Shown one piece after another: positions 54,501-62,928 of a stretch of DNA of 64,000 nucleotides. The DNA is from Streptomyces sp. NBC_01471 (GTDB lineage: Bacteria > Actinomycetota > Actinomycetes > Streptomycetales > Streptomycetaceae), in NCBI RefSeq assembly GCF_041438865.1, contig NZ_CP109450.1, positions 7,371,501 to 7,435,500 of the forward strand, written 5' to 3'. Made by a program: the position numbers and the translations under genes. Under the pieces are notes generated by a model. The model did not search any database and had not been told where the DNA came from. It saw only the letters and a program-made list of their open reading frames with translations. Position 1 is the stretch's first letter. Each line of letters begins with the position of its first letter.

Positions 54501-55250
54501 TCAGCAGTCCCTGCCGTCCGCGGGGCCGCCGCCGGGGGTCTGGGCGAGGACGTTGAGGGTGGCGCCCAGTCCGTGCGGGGCCCGGTGGTCCGGGCGGCTC
54601 GATGTCAGGACCGGGCAGCGGTCCGTCCGCAGGATCCGGCGGTGCTGCCGTTGCAGTGCGGTGACGAGAGCCCGGTCCTCGCTGTGGACAAGAGGCGGGA
54701 AGCCGCCGGCCGCACGGTAGGCGGCCGCCGTCACACCGAGGTTGGCGCCGTGGATGTGAGGGTGCGTCCAGAGGACGGAGCCGTCGGGGCGACCGGCGAA
54801 GTACCGCGCGTTGTGTTTCGCCAGGACGGCCGGGTGCAGCAGGGGGTGGGGCGTCAGCCGGACGGTGCCCACCAGGCATTCCCACCCCTCCGCGGCGTGG
54901 TGCAGCTGATGAGCCAGCCAGTCCGCGGGAACAACAGTATCGGCGTCGGTGGTGGCGATCCACAGGCCCGGCTCGTACGGCCTCAGCTGTTGGAGAGCCT
55001 CCGCGGCGGCTGCGGCGCGTGCCATCCCGACGTTGCGCCGGGCCAGCTCGACCACCCGTGCGCCCATCCTCCGTGCGACAGCGGCCGTGCCGTCCGTACA
55101 GGCGTCGGCCGCCACTACGGTCACCAGCGGGATGCCGGACACCGCCCGATGGGCGGCGGCCGCCCTGAGACTCCGCAGGGTAGCGGGGAGAGTGGCGGCT
55201 TCGTTGTGCGCCGGGATGATCACGGCGCAGGCGGTGGGCCGGGGGTTCAC
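54501..55250 (-). CDS. family 2 glycosyltransferase
   Basis: 249 residues. GT-A fold motifs: CAVIIPAHNEAATLPATLRS, VVAADACTDGTAAVARRMGA, DXD-like TTDADTVVPADWL, and an HSEDRALVTAL acceptor region. No membrane helices, so a soluble or peripheral enzyme; sugar donor and acceptor unknown. Last gene of a four-gene operon; the GTG overlaps the stop of the methyltransferase gene. Confidence 0.9.
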   Translation of the reverse strand: MNPRPTACAVIIPAHNEAATLPATLRSLRAAAAHRAVSGIPLVTVVAADACTDGTAAVARRMGARVVELARRNVGMARAAAAAEALQQLRPYEPGLWIATTDADTVVPADWLAHQLHHAAEGWECLVGTVRLTPHPLLHPAVLAKHNARYFAGRPDGSVLWTHPHIHGANLGVTAAAYRAAGGFPPLVHSEDRALVTALQRQHRRILRTDRCPVLTSSRPDHRAPHGLGATLNVLAQTPGGGPADGRDC

Positions 55251-55864
55251 ACGAGCCCCTCTGCGGCAGCGGGGCTGGGCGTCGTCCGTCCGTCAGGGTG
55301 CTGCCGGGTGAGGACGTGGAGGGTGAAGTCCGGGTCCCGGACATCGAGGAGCGTGTCGAGGCCCGGCACGGAGGTGAGCAGCGGCGCGAGTTGCGTGCCG
55401 GTGAGCCGGTGCTCGGGCACCGGGTGGTTCCAGTGCACGGTGACGAGTGTTCCTCCGGGTTCGAGGGTGGCAACCGTGCGCGTCAGGACCTCCCGGAGAG
55501 TCCGGTCGTCGAAGTAGTAGAGAAGTTCGGACAGCACGATCAGGTCGAAGGTGGCCTGCGGCCACTCGTCGGGAACGACCAGCTCCCTGACGTCCACATG
55601 CGGGTGGTCGCGGGTGGCGTCAGAGGCGGCCCGGACCGCGGACGCCACCCGGTCGGTGGCCAGCAGACGGTCGCAGCGGCCGGCGAGCTGCGCGGTGAGC
55701 GCTCCCACGGAGCACCCGGGTTCGAAGGCGCTGCGATAGCGGCGGCGCGGCAGCGAGGCGACGGTGAGAGCGTACTTGCGCTGCTCGTACCACCGCTCGC
55801 CGAGACGCCACGGGTCGGGGGCCCCGGCGTACATGCGGTCGAAGTAGCCGGCCGGAGTGCTCAT
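55247..55864 (-). CDS. SAM-dependent methyltransferase, NodS-like
   Basis: 205 residues. Opening AGYFDRMYAGAPDPWRLGER and SAM loop AFEPGCSVGALTAQLAG, followed by LIVLSELLYYFDD, match the NodS-type class I methyltransferases. NodS N-methylates a deaminated sugar in Nod factors; the true substrate here is unknown. ATGA overlap with the PIG-L gene upstream and GTGA with the glycosyltransferase downstream. Confidence 0.86.
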   Translation of the reverse strand: MSTPAGYFDRMYAGAPDPWRLGERWYEQRKYALTVASLPRRRYRSAFEPGCSVGALTAQLAGRCDRLLATDRVASAVRAASDATRDHPHVDVRELVVPDEWPQATFDLIVLSELLYYFDDRTLREVLTRTVATLEPGGTLVTVHWNHPVPEHRLTGTQLAPLLTSVPGLDTLLDVRDPDFTLHVLTRQHPDGRTTPSPAAAEGLV

Positions 55865-56625
55865 CGGAAGACCACCTCGAACGGCCTCAGATGATGGGCG
55901 AGTTCCTCAGGGGGAAGAATGGCCGCGTCCCCCTCGCCCGCGGTCAGCGGCATGATCTGGCTGGTGAACCGCTGGATCGCCAGCTCTTTGCGTGCGGAGG
56001 CCCGCGGGGGCAGCGCGATACGCGCGGCGTCCGCCCAGGGGACGCGTTCGTCGCCGGGACGCGCCCAGTGCCACATCCATACCGGGTAGAGCCACAGGGG
56101 CACGCCGACCGCCCGGCACGCGGCCCGGGCCGCCCGTCCGGCTGCCTCGTGGTCGCTGTGGAGGTCACCTGTCCAGGGCGCCGCGCACAGTGCGGCGCCG
56201 GTTTCGCGCAGCGTCGCGGCGATGGCGTCCTGCACCTGGTCCTCGTGCCGGTGGACGCGGGAGTCGGGCACATGGAGCCGGCGCGGCCGAAGGCCGGGCA
56301 GCCCCAGGTCGGCCACCGCGCGCTCGAGTTCGGCCTCCCGCATCACGATGAGTTCGGAGGGGGAGACCACGGTGCCGCGCGGGTGGGAGCCCTCGCCGTC
56401 GGTGACCGACACGAGGTGTACGTCGCCGCCCTGAGCCGCGAGGGTGGCCATCGCGCCGCCGAAACCGAGTACCTCGTCGTCGGGATGCGCCGCGACGACC
56501 ACGACAGGCCCGTGGGGGAGCGGGGCTGTGGGAAGCCGGAGCAGGCCGTCCCAGCCGGCCCACCGGCTTTCGGGGGTGCCGGGGGCGTCGATGGCCGCGG
56601 CCGCTGCCTGCCGCCCGCCGGTCAC
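55861..56625 (-). CDS. PIG-L family deacetylase
   Basis: 254 residues. Zinc-binding motif VVVAAHPDDEVLGFGGAM near residue 35 and the second metal histidine in TGDLHSDHEAAGRAA are clear. The family removes N-acetyl groups from sugars such as GlcNAc-inositol. GTG start at 56625 overlapping the acyl-CoA dehydrogenase stop. Placed between dehydrogenase and methyltransferase genes, it may deacetylate an amino-sugar intermediate. Confidence 0.9.
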   Translation of the reverse strand: MTGGRQAAAAAIDAPGTPESRWAGWDGLLRLPTAPLPHGPVVVVAAHPDDEVLGFGGAMATLAAQGGDVHLVSVTDGEGSHPRGTVVSPSELIVMREAELERAVADLGLPGLRPRRLHVPDSRVHRHEDQVQDAIAATLRETGAALCAAPWTGDLHSDHEAAGRAARAACRAVGVPLWLYPVWMWHWARPGDERVPWADAARIALPPRASARKELAIQRFTSQIMPLTAGEGDAAILPPEELAHHLRPFEVVFR

Positions 56626-57626
56626 GGCTGTTCCGTGTGCGGGCTGAGCAGATTCCCGAGCTCGGCGAGGTTGCGTTCCGCGTGATGCTGGCGGATGTAG
56701 ACGGTGAGGTCGGCGACGGCCCTGGCGTGCCGGGTGTCGTGGCACAGGGGAGCGGCGCCGGTGGCGCGGCCCACGTGGTGCAGAACCTCGGTGCAGACCT
56801 TCTCCACGAACGCGCGCACCCGCAGGCTCCGCACCCGCGCTCCGCCGGAGAGGTCCAGGGGGTCGGCGTCGATGTCGGCGGCGGCGCGCGCCACCACGGT
56901 CTCCGCCGAGCTGATCAGCATGTCCACGGCGCCCAGGTGCGCCGCGGTGTGCGCGTCGGGAGAACGCCGAACCGCTGCCTCCACCAGGGTGTCCGCCACG
57001 GCGCGGGCGCCGCCCAGCCAGCACGCTGCGACGCCGATGCCGCCGTGCTGGAAGCCCGGCCGGCTGATGTAGTCCTCCACGCCTCCGACGGCGACGGCCG
57101 GCACATGCGAGAAGGTCACGTCGGGTGAGTCGCTGGCGTCCATTCCCACGGCCTGCCAGGTCCCCTCCACCGGCGTCACACGGTCGTCGGCCACTGCCAC
57201 CGCGAACAGACGGCGCCCCTCGGGGCTGTCCGCGGTGACCAGAGCCTGTGTACAGGTGTGCGCGCCCGAGCAGTAGGGCTTGACACCGTCGAGGCGCCAC
57301 CCGCTGCCGCCGGGGGTGGCGGTGAGACCGGGGCCGGGAGGCTGGGCGGCCCACACGCCCCAGCACTCCCCGCCGTCGGGCTGCGATCCCTCGATCTCGT
57401 GAAGGATGGCGACCGCGTCGACATGGCCCTCGGCGAGCCGGGCCAGCGCCAGGTCCTCGCGGCCCAGTTCTGCCAGCGCCCGGAAGCGGTCATCGGTACG
57501 GCCGCCCCCGGGCAGCGGAAGCTTCAGGGCGCCCTTCCCGACCAGAGCCGTCAGACGCGCGGAGACCGCGCGACGCCGGTCGTCCGGGCCCGGAGGCTGG
57601 AGAGTGGGGGTGCTGTCAGCGGTCAT
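56622..57626 (-). CDS. acyl-CoA dehydrogenase-like flavoprotein
   Basis: 334 residues, somewhat shorter than the usual 380. LARLAEGHVDAVAILHEIEG, GSGWRLDGVKPYCSGA, MDASDSPDVTFSHV and a C-terminal helical bundle with GRATGAAPLCHD and HAERNLAELG indicate the fold. The canonical catalytic Glu is not identifiable, so it may act on a non-acyl-CoA substrate. First gene of the operon; GAGAGAC lies before the ATG. Confidence 0.82.
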   Translation of the reverse strand: MTADSTPTLQPPGPDDRRRAVSARLTALVGKGALKLPLPGGGRTDDRFRALAELGREDLALARLAEGHVDAVAILHEIEGSQPDGGECWGVWAAQPPGPGLTATPGGSGWRLDGVKPYCSGAHTCTQALVTADSPEGRRLFAVAVADDRVTPVEGTWQAVGMDASDSPDVTFSHVPAVAVGGVEDYISRPGFQHGGIGVAACWLGGARAVADTLVEAAVRRSPDAHTAAHLGAVDMLISSAETVVARAAADIDADPLDLSGGARVRSLRVRAFVEKVCTEVLHHVGRATGAAPLCHDTRHARAVADLTVYIRQHHAERNLAELGNLLSPHTEQP

Positions 57627-57844
57627 CTTGTCTCTCTTCTGGGGGGGGGAAGCCCGGTGGCCGCCCTGCGCACATGCGGGGCCGGGCACCTGGTGAACCC
57701 CGGCCCGGTGGCGATCACGCTCTCGTGTGCCCGGGTGAGCGGAGGGTGGCCTTGCGGAAGGCCCATGTACGTGGGAGTCGGCCGACCGCCGGAGCGGGAC
57801 CGGCCGGGGTCCTTGTGCCTGCGGGCTGCGGTGCGGTGCGACGT

Positions 57845-58354
57845 CTATGTCCGTAGTTCGGGCAGGACGCTCGTGCGGTAGAAGTCGAAGAATTCCTGCT
57901 GGTCGGATCCGATCTGGTTGACGTAGACCTCGTCGAATCCCACGTCGGCATAGGCGCGCACCGCGCCCAGATGGCCGGCGGCGCTGTCGCCGCAGACGAC
58001 GTTCTCCGCCACCATCTCCTCGGTGACCAGTGTGCCCGCCTGCTCGAAGTGCGCCGGGGTCGGCAGGACTTGAGGTTTCTCCCCGCCTCCCGAACGGCGG
58101 AACTGGCCCACCAGCCCGGCGTCGGGGCTCATCGTGACGAAGCCGTCCCCGATCCGGCCGGCCAGAGCGGCGGCCTGCGGCCCGAACCCCGAGACGTAAA
58201 GGGGCGGAGGCTCGTCAGGGAGTGTGTACAGCCTGGCGTTCTCCACCGTGTAGTGATTCCCGCGGTGCGAGACCTGTTCGGCCGAGCGGGCCTGAGCCAG
58301 GAGTTCTGCCGGACTGAACTCCTCGGACGACAGGAAATACCCGTACGCGGTCAT
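57845..58354 (-). CDS. LLM-class F420-dependent-type oxidoreductase with internal deletions
   Basis: 169 residues, about half of the usual 320. The start MTAYGYFLSSEEFSPAELLA, the middle HRGNHYTVENARLYTLPDEP with PLYVSGFGPQAAALAGRIGD, and the end FDEVYVNQIGSDQQEFFDFY all fit one family of F420-dependent luciferase-fold enzymes. About 120 residues are missing after RSAEQ (residue 27) and a shorter block after GGGEKP (residue 94), yet the frame is kept throughout. The barrel cannot be complete, so activity is doubtful. A strong SD (GGAGGAGAGAG) remains. Confidence 0.7.
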   Translation of the reverse strand: MTAYGYFLSSEEFSPAELLAQARSAEQVSHRGNHYTVENARLYTLPDEPPPLYVSGFGPQAAALAGRIGDGFVTMSPDAGLVGQFRRSGGGEKPQVLPTPAHFEQAGTLVTEEMVAENVVCGDSAAGHLGAVRAYADVGFDEVYVNQIGSDQQEFFDFYRTSVLPELRT

Positions 58355-58551
58355 CTCTCTCCTCCCGACGGCCCACCCAGCGTCTGACCGGCTGCGGCGC
58401 CGTCAGCCATACCTACTTCACACCGGCGGATGGCGGCCCGCGACAGGAGAGAACCACTCAGGTCAACCGTCGGCGCCGAACCGCTGCTCCCGGCACTTCA
58501 GGCCACCGCCCGACCCCTCCGGGGGGGCGGAGGGCAGTGCGCCCTGCGGTG

Positions 58552-58680
58552 TCAGTGGCGGCCGTGGGCGCTGTCCGCGGCCCCGCCGAAGAGCCGCGCC
58601 ACCGCCTTGAAAGGCAGGGTCACGACAGTGGCGATCGCCCCGCCGATAGACCTCAGGACGTCTGCGATTGCTGTCAGCAT
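58552..58680 (-). CDS. 42-residue LPFKAV small protein
   Basis: ATG at 58680, stop at 58552. The product begins MLTAIADVLRSIGGAIATVV, continues TLPFKAVARLFGGAADS and ends HGRH. GAGAGGAT seven bases upstream supports translation. The hydrophobic first half followed by a basic amphipathic half suggests membrane association. Similar short proteins recur in Streptomyces genomes, as I recall, without known function. A SigB-type promoter stands 76 bases upstream, so it is likely stress-induced. Confidence 0.7.
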   Translation of the reverse strand: MLTAIADVLRSIGGAIATVVTLPFKAVARLFGGAADSAHGRH

Positions 58681-58755
58681 GGGCAAATCCTCTCTCGTGG
58701 CACCGTGGGAAGTGGAATATTTACGAATTCCACCGAACGTCCATTCACCTGGCCT

Positions 58756-58780
58756 GTACCCCTTGGGTGGGGATGGAAAC
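58756..58780 (-). promoter_or_regulatory. SigB/F-type promoter of the 42-residue protein
   Basis: On the minus strand GTTT, 15 bases, GGGTAC: an exact match to the Streptomyces SigB-class consensus. Predicted start about 65 bases before the ATG at 58680. Confidence 0.65.
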
Positions 58781-58842
58781 GGAACGCAGTCGCCCGGCGT
58801 GATCCGGAGGGGTGAATGGCTGCCCCGCTCGACGGGGGCGGT

Positions 58843-59085
58843 TCAGCGATGCGGGTTTCCCTGGTCGGGGTCGTCGTCGATCGTCTGCCATGTCTCGCCC
58901 CGCTGGTCGGCATCGCCTGCCCCCTCCCTGGTCCGGGCAGGTACGTCAGCTGCTCGCCTCGCCCGGGCCGTACGACGGCTGCCGACGACGACCGCGGCGA
59001 TCAGGACAACGACAACGACCACGCCAACAGCGATCAGCGCCAGCGAAGACACGGGCGTGGCCGCGAGGACCATCGAAGGATTCAT
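58843..59085 (-). CDS. DUF6479-type small membrane protein
   Basis: 80 residues: a hydrophobic N-terminal half (LALIAVGVVVVVVLIAAVVV) makes one membrane helix, then a basic turn RRTARARR and an acidic, disordered tail with RGETWQTIDDDPDQGNPHR. The layout and ending match the DUF6479 family of Streptomyces small proteins, of unknown role. Divergent from the gas vesicle cluster, with 247 bases between. Confidence 0.75.
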   Translation of the reverse strand: MNPSMVLAATPVSSLALIAVGVVVVVVLIAAVVVGSRRTARARRAADVPARTREGAGDADQRGETWQTIDDDPDQGNPHR

Positions 59086-59332
59086 GACCTTCGGCTACCC
59101 CCGACGAGTGAGATCACCGGTCCCGCATTCACCGGGCTCATCGCCCACCGCCATGACCCGCGTCCGGCCCGGGCCGGCATTCCGATCTTCGCTTGTGCGG
59201 CCGCGCGGAAATGGCTGCTTCAGGGGAGAGGCATACGTTCCGTACTCATGGGCACGCGCTCTACTACCGCAGAAGCGGTTCACCGGACTTCTACTCGGAG
59301 CCCGCGAAGTCTTTAAGCGTGTGACAGGCGGG

Positions 59333-59629
59333 ATGATGGCAACGACGGACAGCAAGGACAGTAAAGGCGGCGAACGTCTCGATGTTCCTACGGCAATGCG
59401 GCGGGCCGCCGGTCAGCTCGCTGAATTGCTGCAGTGTGAACCCAGTTCGGTGTCTGCGCTGAAGGCGTCGGACGACGGCTGGACCGCGAGCATTGAGGTG
59501 GTGGAACTGGAGAAAGTTCCTGACACCGCCAGTGTGATGGCCACTTACCAGGTTTCGCTCGACCTGCAGGGGCAACTCGTGGGCTACGAGCGCATTCGCC
59601 GTTACGCAAAGGGGCAGATCGACCGCTGA
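59333..59629 (+). CDS. gvpO: gas vesicle protein GvpO
   Basis: 98 residues. The GvpO domain is recognisable: AAGQLAELLQCEPSSVSALK, WTASIEVVELEKVPDTASVM, ATYQVSLDLQGQLVGYERIR. GvpO is needed for vesicle formation in halophiles and stands first in Streptomyces clusters. Start: ATG 59333 or 59336; GTG 59321 is also possible. Upstream, GCAT, 15 bases, GGGCAC at 59231-59255 resembles a SigB-type promoter with one change. Confidence 0.88.
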   Translation: MMATTDSKDSKGGERLDVPTAMRRAAGQLAELLQCEPSSVSALKASDDGWTASIEVVELEKVPDTASVMATYQVSLDLQGQLVGYERIRRYAKGQIDR

Positions 59630-59688
59630 GGTCAGGTCCCGCCAAGAGGCCGCCGAGTTGCGGCAGTTCCTTGGAAAGGAGATTCACC

Positions 59689-60135
59689 ATGAGTGTTGTT
59701 CAGCAGTCAAATGCAAGCACCAGGTCATCGAGCGGGGGTGGCTCGGGAAATCTTTACGATGTCCTTGAGCTCATCCTGGACAGGGGTCTCGTCATCGATG
59801 CCTTTGTCCGAGTCTCTCTCGTCGGTATCGAGATACTCAAGATCGATGTACGTGTGGTCGTCGCGAGCGTCGACACCTACCTGAGGTTCGCCGAGGCGTG
59901 CAACCGGCTGGATCTTGAATCCGGCCGTAAGGCGCCCAGCCAGCTCACCGACCTGGTGGGCGACATGACCGAGAAGGGCGCCAAGGGCAAGTCCAAGGGC
60001 GCTCTGTCAGGAGCGGTCGAGGCGTTCAGTGAGTCGCTCCAGGGCGGCCACGACGACTCGGAGGAGAAGCAGGAGCGCCCGGCGCGCAAGTCCGCTTCCA
60101 GCAGCCGCCGCAGCTCCAGCCGGCGGGAGGAGTAA
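59689..60135 (+). CDS. gvpA: gas vesicle structural protein GvpA
   Basis: 148 residues. The conserved core is seen at about 25-75: NLYDVLELILDRGLVIDAFV, RVSLVGIEILKIDVRVVVAS, VDTYLRFAEA. This core forms the vesicle wall. A serine-rich leader and a long charged tail (Lys/Ser-rich, ending SRRSSSRREE) extend beyond the about 70 residues of cyanobacterial GvpA. AAAGGAG stands seven bases before the ATG. Four bases separate it from gvpF. Confidence 0.93.
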   Translation: MSVVQQSNASTRSSSGGGSGNLYDVLELILDRGLVIDAFVRVSLVGIEILKIDVRVVVASVDTYLRFAEACNRLDLESGRKAPSQLTDLVGDMTEKGAKGKSKGALSGAVEAFSESLQGGHDDSEEKQERPARKSASSSRRSSSRREE

Positions 60136-60138
60136 CCC

Positions 60139-60852
60139 GTGTCCACATACATCTACGCCATCACCAGTGCGCAGCACCCGTTGCGCCTCGACCATGTGGT
60201 CGGTGTCGGCCAGCCGCCGTCGGAGCTGCGCGTCGTCGGGACGGAGGAGCTGAGCGCGGTCGTGAGTGACGCGCCGCCGGAACTGCGGGCCAAGCGCCGT
60301 GATCTGGTCGCGCACCAGACCGTGCTGGAGAGCCTGCTGGCGGACGGCGCCGCGCTGCCGATGCGGTTCGGCCTGCTGGGTCCCGACGACGACCAGGTGG
60401 TCGCGGCACTGGAACAGCAGAGTGACGACTACAGCGCCCGGCTCAAGGAACTCGAGGGGTGCCTTGAGTACAACCTGAAGGTCACCCGTGACGAGCAGGA
60501 TCTGCTGCGGGAGATCGTCGGTGACTCCGGTGAGGTACGCGAGCTGCGCGAACGCACCCGCCAGAACCCCGCGGCCCACGACGACATGGTCGCTCTCGGA
60601 GAGCTGATCTCCAAGGAGGTCCAGGCGCGGGAGCAGCGCGGGCGGGAGGAGATCGTGGCCAGGCTGGAGCCGGCTGCGGTACGCGTCGCGAACGGCGAGC
60701 CCACCAAGACGCATTTCGTGAACGTGTCGTTCCTCGTCAAGCGCGACCGGGCGGCCTCGTTCACGCAGGCCGTGCACGAAGAAGCCGAACGCTGGGGAGA
60801 CGCCTTCACGCACTCCCTGAACGGGCCGCTGCCGCCCTACAGCTTCGTCTGA
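60139..60852 (+). CDS. gvpF: gas vesicle protein GvpF
   Basis: 237 residues of the GvpL/GvpF family: start TYIYAITSAQHPLRLDHVVG, middle LPMRFGLLGPDDDQVVAALE and end HFVNVSFLVKRDRAASFTQA. It helps nucleate the vesicle and binds GvpA in other systems. GTG start with GGAGGAG upstream inside the end of gvpA. Confidence 0.92.
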   Translation: MSTYIYAITSAQHPLRLDHVVGVGQPPSELRVVGTEELSAVVSDAPPELRAKRRDLVAHQTVLESLLADGAALPMRFGLLGPDDDQVVAALEQQSDDYSARLKELEGCLEYNLKVTRDEQDLLREIVGDSGEVRELRERTRQNPAAHDDMVALGELISKEVQAREQRGREEIVARLEPAAVRVANGEPTKTHFVNVSFLVKRDRAASFTQAVHEEAERWGDAFTHSLNGPLPPYSFV

Positions 60853-60889
60853 GCCTGCGAACCGATCCCGGTTGAGCGGAGGACCCGGC

Positions 60890-61147
60890 ATGGGCCTCAT
60901 CACGAACATCCTGACTCTGCCGCTGGCACCGCTGCGCGGCACCGTATGGGTCGTCGACCAGGTGCTGGTGACGGCGGAGCGGGAGTACTACGACCCGGAG
61001 CCCGTGCGCGCCGAACTGGCCGCACTCGAAGAGGAGCTGCTGAGTGGCCGTATCGAAGAGGACGAGTTCGATCGTCGCGAGGACGAGCTGCTGGACCGGC
61101 TGGAATGGCTCGAAGCCAACCAGCGGCGCCTGCGGGCCCACACCTGA
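60890..61147 (+). CDS. gvpG: gas vesicle protein GvpG
   Basis: 85 residues: GLITNILTLPLAPLRGTVWV then an acidic coiled coil (ELAALEEELLSGRIEEDEFD, REDELLDRLEWLEANQ). Size and layout are those of GvpG, an assembly accessory. GGAGG seven bases before the ATG. Confidence 0.9.
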   Translation: MGLITNILTLPLAPLRGTVWVVDQVLVTAEREYYDPEPVRAELAALEEELLSGRIEEDEFDRREDELLDRLEWLEANQRRLRAHT

Positions 61148-61174
61148 CAACAGGGAGACCGAGGTACACGAAAG

Positions 61175-61735
61175 ATGACAGGCAACGGCAAGATAGGTGT
61201 CGCCCTGGTAGGTGGCTACCTGCTGGGACGCACCAAGAAGGCGAAACTGGCGATCGGCCTGGGCATGTTCCTGGCCGGTAAGAAGATGAGCCTGGATCCG
61301 GCGCAGCTGGGCAAGCTGGTGGCCAACTCCCCAGTGCTCGGCAGCCTCAACAGCCAGGTCCGCAAGGAGCTGGTCGAGGCGACGAAGTCGGCGGCCACCT
61401 CCGCTCTGACGAAGCGTGCGAGCGGTCTTGCGGACTCTCTTCACGAGCGGACGCTGGGACTCGGCGACTCGGCCGGTCGCGGAGGCGACGACGAAGAGCC
61501 CGAGGAGGACGACGACCGGGAGCAGGCCGCCGAGGACGAGCAGGACGAGCAGGATGAGCCGGCACCGCGTAAGCGGGCCGCCAAGTCCACGTCGGCCAAG
61601 ACCTCCTCCACCGCACGGGGCAAGGCGTCGCAGGGTGCCCGCAAGACGTCGTCGACGGCACGCCGGGCTGCGTCCGGCACCCGCAAGCCGGCGTCGCGGA
61701 CGCGCACCAAGAACGGGGGCGACCGCAGTGAGTGA
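61175..61735 (+). CDS. gvpY: gas vesicle cluster protein GvpY
   Basis: 186 residues. A hydrophobic start (GVALVGGYLLGRTKKAKLAI, GLGMFLAGKK) is followed by a short conserved stretch and a long low-complexity tail, first acidic (EEPEEDDD), then lysine/serine/arginine-rich (RKRAAKSTSAKTSSTARGKA). Its place between gvpG and the SRPBCC gene matches gvpY of Streptomyces clusters; its job is unknown. Overlaps gvpZ by eight bases. Confidence 0.75.
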   Translation: MTGNGKIGVALVGGYLLGRTKKAKLAIGLGMFLAGKKMSLDPAQLGKLVANSPVLGSLNSQVRKELVEATKSAATSALTKRASGLADSLHERTLGLGDSAGRGGDDEEPEEDDDREQAAEDEQDEQDEPAPRKRAAKSTSAKTSSTARGKASQGARKTSSTARRAASGTRKPASRTRTKNGGDRSE

Positions 61736-62894
61736 CTCCGCTTTCAGCAAGCTGAAGGACGAGGTGGCGCGGAATCCGGCCACCGACAGGCTCAAGGACG
61801 AACTGCAGAACTATCTGCACGCCCGGGCCGAGCACGCGGTCACCCAGCTCGGACACAAACTGGGCGAGGGCGTGAGCAAGCTGGGCGAGCCCGGCGAAGG
61901 CGGGCTGGCGGGCAGCCTGGCCAAGGGCGGACAAGCCCTCAAGGAGGGCAAGTCACCGGCTCAGGCCGCCCTGTCCGCGGGCACCGCCCACCTCAAGGAC
62001 ACGCTCAAGGAGAAGGTCAAGGGCATGTTCGGCAAGGGCCGCAAGAGCGGCGGCGGCAAGTCCAAGAGCGTGACGATCGTCGAGGACATCGATGTCGGCG
62101 TTCCCGTGCGCGAGGCGTACGACCAGTGGACGCAGTTCCAGGAATTCAGCACGTTCGCCAAGGGCGTCGTCAGCGTCGAGAAGGCCGATGACACCACCAG
62201 CAACTGGAAGGTGAAGGTCGCCAAGTCCACCCGCAGCTGGAAGGCGAACGTCACCGAACAGGTGCCGGACGAGCGGATCACCTGGACCACGGAGGGGGCG
62301 AAGGGCACCGTCAAGGGCGTCGTGACCTTCCACCCCATCACGAGCGACCTCACCCGTGTGCTGCTGGTACTCGAATACTTCCCCAAGGGGCTGTTCGAGA
62401 AGACCGGCAACATCTGGCGTGCTCAGGGTCGGCGCGCACGCCTGGACCTCAAGCTCTACCGCAAGTTCATCATGATGCGCGGCGAAGCCACTGACGGCTG
62501 GCGCGGTGAGATCCGGGACGGCGAGGTGGTCGTGGAGCACGACGACGCCGTGGAGGAGGAGCAGGCGCAGTCCGCGAAGGATACGCAGGATGCCGACCGG
62601 GCCGACCCGGCTGACGAGGACGGCGAGAGCGACGCGCTCGACGAGGACGAGGACGAGGGTGAGTACGCCGACGACGAGGAGCTCCCTGAGGAGGGTGAGC
62701 CCGGCGCCGAGTACGACGACGAGAGCCTCGATGAAGCCGATGAGGACGACGAGGCCCTCGACGGGGAAGCCGACGCGGAGGACGGCCCGGAAGCCGGGTC
62801 CGACCTGGCTGACGACGAAGAGGTCGAAGAGGACGAAGAAGAAGACCGGCCGGCCCGCCGCACCCGGCGCCGTACCGCCTCGGCCCGTTCCTGA
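61728..62894 (+). CDS. gvpZ: gas vesicle cluster SRPBCC protein GvpZ
   Basis: 388 residues. A helical N-terminal part is followed by a SRPBCC (START-like) domain at about 115-260 (VTIVEDIDVGVPVREAYDQW, FQEFSTFAKGVVSVEK, ITWTTEGAKGTVKGVVTFHP, LVLEYFPKGLFEK). A tail of more than 100 residues is almost wholly Asp/Glu, ending RPARRTRRRTASARS. SRPBCC folds bind hydrophobic ligands. The gvpZ name follows the gvpOAFGYZJLSK order. GTG start. Confidence 0.78.
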   Translation: MSDSAFSKLKDEVARNPATDRLKDELQNYLHARAEHAVTQLGHKLGEGVSKLGEPGEGGLAGSLAKGGQALKEGKSPAQAALSAGTAHLKDTLKEKVKGMFGKGRKSGGGKSKSVTIVEDIDVGVPVREAYDQWTQFQEFSTFAKGVVSVEKADDTTSNWKVKVAKSTRSWKANVTEQVPDERITWTTEGAKGTVKGVVTFHPITSDLTRVLLVLEYFPKGLFEKTGNIWRAQGRRARLDLKLYRKFIMMRGEATDGWRGEIRDGEVVVEHDDAVEEEQAQSAKDTQDADRADPADEDGESDALDEDEDEGEYADDEELPEEGEPGAEYDDESLDEADEDDEALDGEADAEDGPEAGSDLADDEEVEEDEEEDRPARRTRRRTASARS

Positions 62895-62928
62895 CATGAG
62901 CCGACATCACAGACAGGGCTGAATAAAG

